Shown here: piece after piece, positions 54,925 to 64,000 of the stretch | Position numbering within the stretch: the first letter of the stretch is position 1 | Layout: each line of letters opens with the position of its first letter | Source of the DNA: Gautieria morchelliformis | Taxonomy: Eukaryota > Basidiomycota > Agaricomycetes > Gomphales > Gomphaceae | Assembly (NCBI GenBank): GCA_015179125.1 | Contig: WHVA01000081.1 | Span: forward strand, 230,535 to 294,534 | Length of the DNA stretch: 64,000 nt | Reading direction: 5' to 3' | Program-made: the position numbers and the translations under genes | The notes under the pieces: model-generated | Told to the model about the DNA's origin: nothing | What the model saw: only the letters and a program-made list of their open reading frames with translations | Databases searched by the model: none

Positions 54925-57900
54925 CCCCCCCTCTAGCATGCTGCGTCCTCGAAGCACGGGACACGAGGGACTGAAATGCCAGTGAGCGGATTCGGCGAGG
55001 GGCACCAGGGTGTGTCCTATAGAACTCGCAGAGTTTGTCCGGAGCGGATACATCTTGCTCCGGGACCCACGAATTCTCCTCATACCTATACCCTTCCCAT
55101 TTCACGAGGAATTGGAGTCGTCCTCGCACAAACCGGCTGTCCAGGATCCGTTCCACCACATAGTGCTCTTCCCCATCTACAATTTCCGGTGGAGGTGGTG
55201 GACGAGCCTTCCGACCTGGAATTGGGTCCTCAGGCGTAGGGAATAACTTCACCACATTGAAGACGGGGTGGAGGCGGGACATGGACATCGGAAGTCGGAG
55301 GCGGTATGCATTCCGTCCAACCCTCCGCATCACTGTGAAGGGCCCAAGGTAGTGGTGGGCAAGCTTCTGCGAAGGGCGTGTGGTGCGGATGTCACTTGCA
55401 TCTAGATATACCTTGTCTCCAACTTGGTACTCCGGGGCAGGAACCCGGCGTTGGTTGTAGTACCTTGCCATGTCATCCTTGGCCTTCGCAAGGGCCGACT
55501 TGGCTTCCAAAAGGGTGGAGTCCATGCGGTCTCGGAACTCATTGACTGTCTCGAGTCGGGACTCAGCCTGGCGTGGTTTGAAGCCCATCCACGGGTGTTG
55601 TCCGGAGTCAAGCATGAAGGGAGTCTGTTGTGTGGCGGAATGTACATGGTTGTTGTATTGGAATTCCGCCAGTGGAAGTAACTCATCCAAGTCATCCTGC
55701 CTCTCATTGACAAAGAGGTGGAGATATTTCTCCAACTCCTGATTGACCCATTCCGTCTGTCCGTCACCCTGTGGATGGTACGCTGTGGTGGTAGCCAGCT
55801 TTATGCTGAGCAGGCGGTAGAGCTCCTGAGTCAGTTCCGCAACAAACTGCGGACCTCGGTCGAAAACAACTTGCTTCGGGAGCCCATGCAACTTCCAGAC
55901 ATGTGCAAGGAACAGGCAGGCCGCTCCAAGGGCTGTGATCGTCGTGTGCGTCGGAATGAAGTGGGACACCTTGCTTACCGAGTCCACGACGTTCATGATC
56001 GCGTCGTAGCCATGAGACTCTGGGAGTTCAATGATGAAGTCGACACTGATGGTGTCCCAGCGGGATTCGGGAATTGGGAGCGGAACAAGTTCTCTGACAG
56101 GCGGATGTCGTTGTGCTTTGGTTTGGAGACAAAGGTCACATGTCTTCACATACTGTCCAATGTAGCGGGACATCTGAGGCTACCAGTAATTCCGAGCCAC
56201 TAACTCCAGTGTCTTCCACCTGCCAGCATGCCCAGCGACCCGTGTGTCATGGTGCTGGGACACGATGCGGCGGCGGAGGTCTGCCCCACCTGGAACATAG
56301 ACCTTGCCTCTGAAGTGGAGCAGTCCATCACGTTCTGACCATTCCGCTGCCCGTACAGATCGTGAGTGCCCTTTCCGAAGTTCCTCCACCGCCTTCACCA
56401 CCGACTCCTCCTTCTCTCCATTCCGGTACTGCCTCTGGATGTCCCAGAGCATTTCCGCTTCCGCCCCAACTGCAGTCACTCCCTCTAGGGCACGGATTGC
56501 AAAGAGACTTGGGCAGAGCAGTGTCATATCCGCGTTGTCTCCACTTCCGCTTCCATGATCCGCACGGTGGGATAGGGCATCGGGCTTGCCCATGGTGCGG
56601 CCGGGGCGGTGGGGGAGCATGAAGTCAAACCGGGACAGGTGTAGGGACCACTGTGCTTGTCGTCGGTTCAACTTCTTAGATGTGTGGAAATACTCGAGGT
56701 TCTTGTGGTCTGTCCAGATCTCAAACGGGCATGGAGCACCCTCGAGGAAGTGTTGCCACTCCTCCAGCTCTCGGATGATTGCCAGCATCTCCTTGTCATG
56801 GATCTCATAATTCCGCTCGACCGGACTAAGGCTTTTAGAGAAGAAGGCAATCGGATGCCATCCCCCATCATCTTCCGATGACTGTTGTGACAAGACCGCT
56901 CCGGTAGCTGTGTCGGAAGAATCCGCCTCGACTCGATAAGGGTGAGAGTCGTTGGGAAAGATCAGGAGTGGGGCAGAAGTGATCAGCTCCTTGAGTTTGT
57001 CAAAGGAGGCCTGTTCCGGCTCTCCCCACTGCCATCCAACCTCCATCTTGGTGAGGTTGAAGAGGGCACGAGCGTGGCAGGAGAAGTCCTTGATGAACCG
57101 CCGGCAGAAATTGACAAACCCAATGAAGGACTGGACCTCCTTCTTGTTCCACGGCACAGGCCACTCCGATACACCGGAAACTTTGACTGGGTCCATTTCC
57201 ACCTTTCCTTTCGACACAATCACCCCAAGGTACTCTATCCGCGTCCGCTCAAATTCGCACTTTTCCGGCTTGAGACACAGGTTGTATTCCCAGAGCCGTT
57301 CCAGCACTCTCCGCACGACTTCCCAATGTTCCAACATTGTTTTTGTGAATATGAGGATGTCATCGAGGTAGACACAGACAACCCCTTCTGCTATCATGTC
57401 ACAGAAAATGTCGTTCATCATCGTCTGGAATGTGGCGGGACTGTTGGTGAGGCCAAAGAACATGACCTGTGGCTCAAAGAGTCCGCGGTTGGTGCAGAAT
57501 GCGGCCTTCCACTCATCTCCCTCCCAGATCCGAACATTATTGAAGCCCCAGCAGACATCCAGCTTAGTGAATTACCTTGCCCCGCGGAGTTGTGTGATTA
57601 GTTCAGAAATGAGTGGAATGGGGTACCGGTTCTTGATCGTGATCGCATTCAAGGCCCGGTAATCCTGCACAAGTCTGAGCGATCCGTCCTTCTTCTTGAT
57701 GAAGAACACCGGAGATGCCATGGGTGACTTGGAGGGGTGGATCCTCCCTGTACGGAGGTTTTCTGCAAGGAATGCATTGAGCTCTACCTGCTCCTTGGGT
57801 GACAGCGGGTAGACTTTGCAGTTGGTGGGCTTTGACCCAGGCTCCAACTCGATGGCATGGTCCCACAGCTTTCGTGGAGGCAGGGCATCAAACGACTCCT

Positions 57901-58836
57901 TGGCAAAGACATCCTCGAACTCCCGCAGGTACTCCGGAATTCCCGCCTCCACTCTATCATGCTTCTTGGAGGCTTCAGCAAGGCGTTGCGAAATATTTCC
58001 GGTGGCACGGATGTGTTCCGCTTCTGGCGGAAGGTTCACATACAGCAAGTGCTCCCCTTCCGCCAGAGTGTCTTCCGGGCCAAGTCGGATGACGTCGGAA
58101 TTGGAATTGGAATGGGAAGTGGGACCAGTTCAAATTCCGCTTCCGAGTCTTCTTCTGCAAGCAGTGGATGGGGGCCAGAACGACATGTCTGTATGAGCTG
58201 TTCAGTCTTCCGCTGCTCCTGGCGCTCCTTCCACACTTCCGACCGGCACATGTGACACTTGGCTGGGCATCGACTCATAAGTACTTTCCGAGTCTGCCAA
58301 TTGATCTCCGGGTTGTGCTCCTGAAGCCAGGTAAACCTGAGGATGATGTCTTGCTTCCCCAGGCTGGTGACTGCAAAGGAAGTGCGTTCTGTGTGTCCGT
58401 CGTAGCAGAGAATTGTGTCTACTATCTCTGTGATAGACCCTGACTCATTGGGACTTCCATCCACATTGAACACTGGGATTGCACGTTGCAACTTCCGCGT
58501 AGTCAGTCAGTTCCGTTCCACATAGTCCCGGTCTATAAACTGGCCAGAGGCCCCGCAATCGACAAGGGCAGGTCCGGATTTGACTTTCACTGTATCTGTC
58601 GTCTGGATCTCCACCTTAATGACTAGTGACTTGGGGCCAGGGGTGGAAGCAACAACATAGCGCTTCGGGAGGCGTCTCTCCCAAGGGCGGATGCGGGATG
58701 GATGGGGTGTCGGATTTGGTTTTTGTGTGACTTTATCCGGTGGGTCTGTACGAAGTGAGGGGTGTGGGGGCTTTTCATTCTCTACTTCAAGACAGGCAAA
58801 CCGGTTATGTACAGGCAGCAGGGGTACACATCTCAC
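54644..58836 (-). pseudogene. E1 pol: protease, RT, RNase H, integrase, chromodomain
   Basis: The protease site reads ALVDCGASGQFIDRDYV near 58560. RT begins with [17 protein letters not shown] and has FGLTNSPATFQ and YLDDILIF. RNase H has VEADSSDTATGAVLSQ and WTDHKNLEYF. Integrase has the HHCC zinc site (HHDTRVAGHAG, CDLCLQTKAQ) and catalytic residues in ISVDFI, VFDRGPQF and QTEWVNQE. The chromodomain reads YVVERILDSRFV, LQFLVKWEGY, NSWVPE. From 58048 to the stop at 54644 there is one frame with two nonsense codons: TAA at 57572 in ARYFTKLD context and TAG at 56180 in NYWWPQM context. A further TGA at 58507 and a shift near 58050 separate the protease. Chromodomains direct integration to histone-marked chromatin. 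Confidence 0.92.
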
Positions 58837-60089
58837 CCGCTGCGTGTCACAAAATCCGACGCATCTTCCACTTCCGATGCACCATGTTCCGCATTTTCGG
58901 AAATTCCTTCCGCAGTGGGCACTCTGCTTATGTCCGCGAGTGCGAGGAACTCTGGAAGGAGCTCAAGTTTCTCCTCTGTGGTCATAAGCCGGATGTCGAA
59001 GGCTTGGGGGCACTCACAGGCATAGTGGCCTGGTTGTCGGCATCGGAAGCAGGTGATGGTTCCGTGGCCTTTTCCGCGCATGCGGTCAACATCCATCGGG
59101 GCAGGGCCACTCTTAGAGGGAGGGGGGCTAGGGTTCCTAATAGGGGCAGGCGGAGCAACCGTCGGAAATAGTTTCCATGCGGGAACGAACGCACTTCCGG
59201 GTTTTGGCACAGGTGGAGTAGGACGAGCGAAACTGCGTGTCATGTTCCGGTTTGTCTCCACAAAGGCCTCATTTGCTTCCCTGTTTCGGGACACCCTCCG
59301 CGCAGCTTGGTACCACCCTTACGGGTCATCAAAATCCGGAGCTCCATCCCCAAGCAGCGCAACTTGGTTCTGGAGTGTTGGATCAAGCCCTCGTCGGAAT
59401 TTGATGATGATCGTCTTGTCGTCGTCATACTCCGCAAGGTCGATGAGCTCCTGGAAACGGTCGATGTAGTCATCGACTGGATCCTTGGCCTGGTACCAGC
59501 TGGTCCCCTCGAGCTTCGTAAGGGCGGTTAGCTGCTCATTTTTCGGGCAGAACTGGTTGGAAAGTTTTTTCTCGAAGGCATCCCAGTCTCGGAAGTAGTT
59601 CCCCTTGCCCCTTGCTTCATGTCGGATCACCTTGTTTGCAAAACGGGCTGCGCGGTCCAACTTGAAAAAGGACAATGCCCAGTGAATCTGAGCCTGGTCG
59701 TTCGGAAAGAGGTCTCCGACAATTGCGAAGTGGATGCTGCATGTGTTGAAGAATGCGCGTCCCTTCTCCCGATCTCCGTCAAAGTCCGCCGGAGTTGCGG
59801 GTTTGACCTTTGCCAACTTCGCAGACATCCTCTCTTCCGCTAGTTCCACTTTTCCGAAATCCGGCTCATCCAGCATCGCATTTCCACCACCTTGTGGAAT
59901 ATCTAACTTAGCCAAAATCGTTTGTAAGGCTGTTTCAATCACGTCGGTCTTCATCCAGTTCCGTGTCAATTCCTCCTCCATATTCCGAAGACGATCATCT
60001 GGATCCATGTCGGAAGGAGAAATATGGGATGGGATTTCCGGGGTTGGGAGCTCGACGTAAGAAGAGGGACTGTCGTATGCCGTGTGCAT
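58833..60089 (-). pseudogene. E1 gag
   Basis: The likely start is MHTAYDSPSSYVELPTPEIP at 60089; MDPDDRLRNMEEE at 60008 is the alternative. The capsid core reads FDGDREKGRAFFNTCSIHF, FANKVIRHEARGKGNYFRDW and KDPVDDYIDRFQELIDLAEY. After a frameshift near 59300 the frame continues to a zinc knuckle CFRCRQPGHYACEC with correct C-X2-C-X4-H-X4-C spacing. Gag would assemble the particle and bind genomic RNA. The length fits the family. Confidence 0.88.
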
Positions 60090-60196
60090 GGAAGAGGTTG
60101 CGATCTCCGAGTCGCCGTCTCCAATTCCGAACGCACCTATGGCGAATGCAATGCGCAATACGACCGCCGGTCCTCTAGGGAAGAGACTTTTCTGCT

Positions 60197-60633
60197 GTAA
60201 GGGCAACCCTGGCTAGTTGTGGAGATCACACTACCACACAACTGACAAGGGGGAATCCCAAGTATGTATAAATGAACGGAGTATACAAGAGAGGGGATTC
60301 TCACCTGACAAGGGGGAATCCAAAGAGAAAAGTCTAAGGACCCCCAATGTCAGCGAGCCTGTATTATACTACGCTGCGCAGCCAGGGACAACACTTGGCA
60401 CCCGCCATCAACCCTGCATCCTCCTGACCTCCCCTACCCTTGATCGACCCTTGATGCCACCTATCACGCGAGCCGCTTGATTTCTGACACTGTTCCGAGA
60501 GTGGAAGTCGGAAATTGGAGTGGAACTGGCAAAGCGAACAGAACTGGTGGGAGTTCTCCCAGAAGCGGAATCCTTTCCAAAAGCAGAGGCGGAGATGGAA
60601 TCGGAACTGGAAGCAGAATCGAAAATGGAGTCG
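60197..60633 (-). repeat. 5' LTR of E1, truncated
   Basis: It matches 54433 onward from TGTAAGGGCAACC but lacks about 55 bp at the outer edge, where the E2 3' LTR starts at 60634. Confidence 0.88.
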
Positions 60634-61126
60634 TGTTACGGTACGATCTGTCATAAGGTTGACCGAGGTCGGGAGCGAAACCCGAGGTGCGGTCCGAGGT
60701 CACGAGGCGAGGTTTGGATGGGGAAGTCGGAGAGGGACTTGGCTTCAGCTTATGTGCTGCGCCGACCCTACGCACGAGTCCCAACTTCGGAGGCAAACGA
60801 ATAAGAGGCGAGGCTTGGCTTAAGAGGCTATGCTTAGAAACTAGCTAGAGATCGAAGGGATACGATAGTTGATTTTCAGACTGAGGAGTAGGAATGCATA
60901 CAAGGGGGTTATATACGGGCGAGGTAATATACGAATGATGCGTGATGGAGCGGAATCAGTAACTAAGGGGATACGGGCATGGGATCAAGGTCGGATATGA
61001 ACTCAAGCTCGGGCTCGGGCTCGGGCGCGGATAAGGATCATATGTACTCGGGCACGAATATCACACGGCTTGGGCTTGGAAGAAGGTTTTACCGGTAAGT
61101 AACCGGCCAAAGGCCAGGTTCTTACA
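60634..61126 (-). repeat. 3' LTR of E2
   Basis: It runs from TGTTACGGTACG to AGGTTCTTACA on the plus strand, 493 bp. It is inserted in the 5' LTR of E1. Confidence 0.9.
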
Positions 61127-61248
61127 GTATCCCCTCCTTATGGCCGAGACCCTCGAGGCCGTAATGTGAACAAGGTTCGCCTATCCTCGAATCTAGATCC
61201 CGGCCCGATGTTAAGTAGCCGGAAAGGCGAAGCCAAGTGCCAACAAAT

Positions 61249-62354
61249 ATGGTGCGCCCGCAACCCCTCTTCAACTCAGCCGTCGACGAGAACAGCGCGA
61301 ACAACGCGTTCGACCAGACATTGCTGTCTGAAGAGAACGGAGCCTCGGGCGAGGTTATGCCCGAGGATCGACCCGAGGTTGGCACATTGCCAGTTGATGA
61401 GACGGGGGCCATCGACATGCGGCAGCCGTGGCAGGAAGGGCCGAATGGTAAAAAGGTGAGTCGTTGAGTAGTATCGTTTTTGCTGTTCGCTGACTTGAGT
61501 AGTACAAGCGAATGTTATTCTCGTGCCACCCGACCGACTTGTCCCTATACGGGTACAAGCTCGCCGACGGGGGACCTCGTGAGTGGAAACTCGCGACCAA
61601 GGCCGAGGCGAGGTGCGCGCGCTGCGAAGAGCGCGACTATACGTGCCTTCGGGCCGTTAGTCTCAACTTCGGCCTCGCCGACCAGGGTGCCTGCATGTGG
61701 TGCAGGACCCGCTCCTTGGGTTGTAGCATAGCCCAAGGTCGCCGCAGCAAGGCGACCTCAGGAAAAGGTCAGACGGGTGCCGGGGGCAAGAAGCGAGTGA
61801 GGAGCAAGGAGGCCGAGGATGGGCCGAGGCCAAGGAAAGAGGCCAAGGTTTGGGACGAGGTTGAGGATGACAACGACTCGAGCGACTGGGTCGAGCAGAA
61901 TCTCGAGACGAGGGTAGAGAGGATGGAAGTGAGGATGAGCGAGGAGAAGGGTAAGGGGACAGAGGGAGCGAGGCAGAGTGAGGGGAAGGAAACCGAAGTG
62001 GAGGAGACCGAGGTGGAAGGTCGGAGGGCGAAGAAAGACAAGAAGGTGAAAAGGTCGGAGCGAAGTGCGGAGATGAGGGAGTTGATAGCGGCGGTGAGGG
62101 ACGTGGGACAGAAGGTTGGCGAGGTTGGGGAGAGGGTGTGCGAGTTGCTGGGGGAGTTTAGGGCTGCGAATGACCGGATGAACAGGGTGGATGTGGAGTT
62201 CATGAGAATACGGAGGAGGTGGAATTATTTGAAGCGGATGCAGGGGGCGAGAGACTTGGCGGATTATGGGGGACATGAGGGTCTGGTGGAGCGAAGTAGC
62301 AGTAGTAATGAGGAGGAGTCAGGCGAGGGAGAGGATATGAGGATGGTGGAATAA
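61249..62354 (+). CDS. Antisense ORF with Zn2Cys6-like cluster (element E2)
   Basis: The product is unrecognised. The start is ATG 61249 (MVRPQPLFNSAVDEN). A 47-bp phase-0 intron lies at 61456-61502 (GTGAGT...GAGTAG). Exon 2 runs from YKRMLFSCHPTD to the stop at 62354. The protein is about 352 residues. Just after the intron it has CARCEERDYTC, fifteen residues, then CMWCRTRSLGC: C-X2-C-X6-C-X15-C-X2-C-X6-C, the pattern of fungal Zn2Cys6 clusters with a long linker. A Lys/Arg-rich segment and a long charged helical region follow (AAVRDVGQKVGEVGERVCEL). It is convergent with E2 pol, with 119 bp between stop codons, and starts 123 bp from the 3' LTR. No frame damage is visible, unlike pol. Confidence 0.65.
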
Positions 62355-62473
62355 ACTAGTAACTGGAGTAATGGAATATTTCTTGGATTTTATTGATTTT
62401 TTTTTGTTGTTGTTCGATTGCGAGGGGATTTTGTTATCTAACTACTGGGTCATGGGGGGTAAACAAGGAACGA

Positions 62474-63884
62474 TCATAGAGAAGTCAAAGGTCCTGGCTT
62501 GGCCGGGTAAGATTCGTGGAAGTCAGTGACCAGCTCCGAGGCATGATCAAGCTTGGAAGCGAGGATCCACGAGGTTTCTTCGTCGGTACCTTCGTAACCA
62601 GTCCACCTAACAAGATAGAGTAACTTGCAGCTCTTGCGTCTATTATCGATCTTCGAGTCAAGGATTTCGGAAACCTCGAACTCGGGTTCGCCGTCAATAA
62701 CGACTGGGGGCGGAGGCGGCTGAACTCTGTTCGCGATGGTGTTGGGCGAGGCTGGTTCGAGCATAGATACGTGGAATACTGGATGGACTGAATGCATGTG
62801 TTCTGGAAGTCGAAGGGTGAATGAGTGAGTACCCGCTCGGGAAATGATCTCAAAAGGACCCAGGAACTTCTCGGCGAGCTTTTTGGTAGGGCGAGTCATT
62901 CTGAAGTACTGTGCCTTCACAAAGGCGAGGGATCCTACTTGGAAATCAGGAGCGGGTTTGCGGCGAACATCGGCCGAGGCTTGGTAGGTCTTCTGAGCCT
63001 CGAGGATGGCGCGGCGAAGTTCTTGGTGAAGCTCGTCCAGGTCAACCACGAAGTCTCGAGCTCGTGCCGAGGCGAGGTCGCGCTCGGGGTGAACTGTGAG
63101 GTTCGGATGGTAACCCTTATTAGCAAAGAATGGGGAGATACCGGTGGTTGCGCTAGGCGCGTTGTTGTAGGCGAACTCGGCTAGGGGAAGGAGCGAAGCC
63201 CAATTGGACTGCTGATAGTTGCAATATATCCTGAGGTACTGTTCCAAGGTCTGGTTAGCACGCTCGGTTTTACCGTCTCCCTCGGGATGATATCCCGAGG
63301 TGAAATGCAACCGCATGTCCAAGGCTTTCCCTAGGGAATGCCAGAAGTGCGAGACGAACTCGGAACCCCTGTCCGAGGTGACGTGCGAGGGGACTCCATG
63401 CTTGGAAAAGACATGAAGGACGAAGAGGTGAGTGAGTTATCTTGTCTGTGGTTGGAATGAAGATAACCTGCTTAGTGAAGCGGTCAACAATCACTAGGAT
63501 GGAGGTGAACTCGGATGAAGGGGGAAGCTGCTCAATGAAATCCATAGAGATGGAATTCCAAGGCTTCTCGGGAACGGGGAGTTGTTTGAGAAGACCATAG
63601 GGCTTGTGACGTTGCGGCTTGCTTCACATACAAGTGGTGCAAGTCTTGCAGTACTCTTTGACAAAGGATCTAATCCCTGGCCAAGTGTAATCTCGTCGGA
63701 TCAACTCCAAGGTCTTGTTGACCCCGAAGTGTCCCAAGAGAATGTGGTAGTGCTTGTATTGCAGGATGCGAAGTCTAAGGTCTTGGGCCGCTGGAACGTA
63801 GGTTCGGTTGTCAAGCTTGAGAAAACCCTCGGGGTCTGTGGTCCACCTTGGGTCATCAACCAAGCCGAGGTGCGACTTGGCCAT
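62474..63884 (-). pseudogene. E2 pol C-terminus: integrase and chromodomain
   Basis: Integrase begins in the zinc site (HYHILLGHFGVNKTLELIRR, CKTCTTC). It has catalytic residues in ISMDFIEQL, TSDRGSEF (in a shifted frame near 63380) and GDGKTERANQ. The tail has LAEKFLGPFEIISRAGTHSF and HPVFHVSMLEP, then a chromodomain (EVSEILDSKI, LLYLVRWTGYEG, ETSWILASKL). Damage includes a TGA at 63624 (an Arg position, CGA to TGA) and a frameshift near 63430. The stop at 62474 faces the antisense ORF. Confidence 0.88.
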
Positions 63885-64000
63885 GGGGTCAGAGGGGAGG
63901 TTCGCTAGTATGTCAGCTCGGATCTGCTCGATATCAAGCAGTGAAGCGGCTCGGAGTACGACGGGAGCGAGGTTAGTAGCTCTAAGGGACGATGCCAGCT
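63885..64000 (-). other. E2 internal sequence at window edge
   Basis: By position this belongs to the linker between RNase H and integrase of E2 pol; it is too short to show a diagnostic motif. Confidence 0.5.

Larger units (their letters stand above)
54433..60633 (-). mobile_element. Chromovirus E1 (Ty3/gypsy), nearly complete
   Basis: The 3' LTR is at 54433-54924 (492 bp) and the truncated 5' LTR at 60197-60633. The minus-strand order is gag with zinc knuckle, protease, RT, RNase H, integrase, chromodomain. The purine tract CTAGAGGGGGG sits at the 3' LTR. I count about 15 mismatches between the ~437 aligned LTR bases, suggesting an old insertion. Three nonsense codons (58507, 57572, 56180) and frameshifts (near 58050 and 59300) inactivate it. 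The 5' LTR is cut exactly where the E2 LTR begins. Confidence 0.93.
60634..64000 (-). mobile_element. Chromovirus E2 (Ty3/gypsy), runs off the window
   Basis: The 3' LTR is at 60634-61126, then comes an antisense ORF, then pol C-terminal coding on the minus strand to the window end. The purine tract AAGGAGGGGATAC abuts the LTR. RT, gag and the 5' LTR must lie beyond 64000. Solo or partial LTRs of the family are at 6422-6640 and 43454-44019. Confidence 0.9.

Noticed and set aside
61758-62276. Minus-strand frame opposite the E2 antisense ORF, sense to pol
   Set aside because: Considered as an env-position ORF for E2, but it is Pro/Leu/His-rich with no motif. The opposite strand has the splice site and cysteine cluster.

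Overview
The window looks like a repeat-rich accessory region of a filamentous fungus, most likely an agaricomycete basidiomycete. The reasons are spliceosomal introns of about 47-63 bp, a C2-NACHT-WD40 NOD-like receptor, Ty3/gypsy chromoviruses, Ty1/copia elements, fungal pogo-type and Harbinger-type transposases, and fragments of fungal aldo-keto reductase, polyamine oxidase and diflavin reductase genes. Nothing bacterial (operons, Shine-Dalgarno sites) is visible. I saw no convincing tRNA, rRNA or CRISPR. The organism call is inference.

Layout. 0-6.6 kb: a gypsy pol remnant, a long-LTR ('alpha') fragment, and the 3' end of a chromovirus (copy A) with an extra ORF after its integrase. 6.6-11.8 kb: a full-length but decayed copia element with both LTRs. 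12.4-14.5 kb: a hairpin MITE, a TGAGTCA cluster and two host-gene fragments. 14.8-19.6 kb: chromovirus extra-ORF copies B and C, split by solo LTRs. 20.0-21.6 kb: a hAT-like MITE carrying an alpha solo LTR. 21.8-24.4 kb: an aldo-keto reductase remnant between inverted repeats. 24.4-30 kb: mostly unassigned, with a 218-bp tandem repeat. 30-33.3 kb: a decayed pogo-like transposase. 35.5-40.9 kb: the NLR. 41.7-42.5 kb: a polyamine-oxidase fragment. 43-52.5 kb: a mosaic of LTRs, gag remnants, a Harbinger/copia chimera and a second hairpin MITE. 52.7-54.2 kb: the 3' end of a gypsy element with an antisense ORF. 54.4-60.6 kb: chromovirus E1, nearly complete. 60.6-64 kb: chromovirus E2, running off the window, with a second antisense ORF.

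Three things stand out. Two different gypsy families carry a spliced ORF antisense to pol, next to the 3' LTR. Each has a 47-bp phase-0 intron, a coiled-coil or charged region and a Zn2Cys6-like cysteine cluster. A third chromovirus family carries a long sense ORF after its chromodomain, where an env gene would sit. The NLR has 18 near-identical WD40 repeats with a very recent 516-bp internal duplication, but four probable frameshifts.

Almost every coding sequence here is broken. The NLR and the two antisense ORFs are the best candidates for retained function. Nested insertions with target-site duplications give a relative chronology. All functional calls rest on motif recognition by eye, without database searches.
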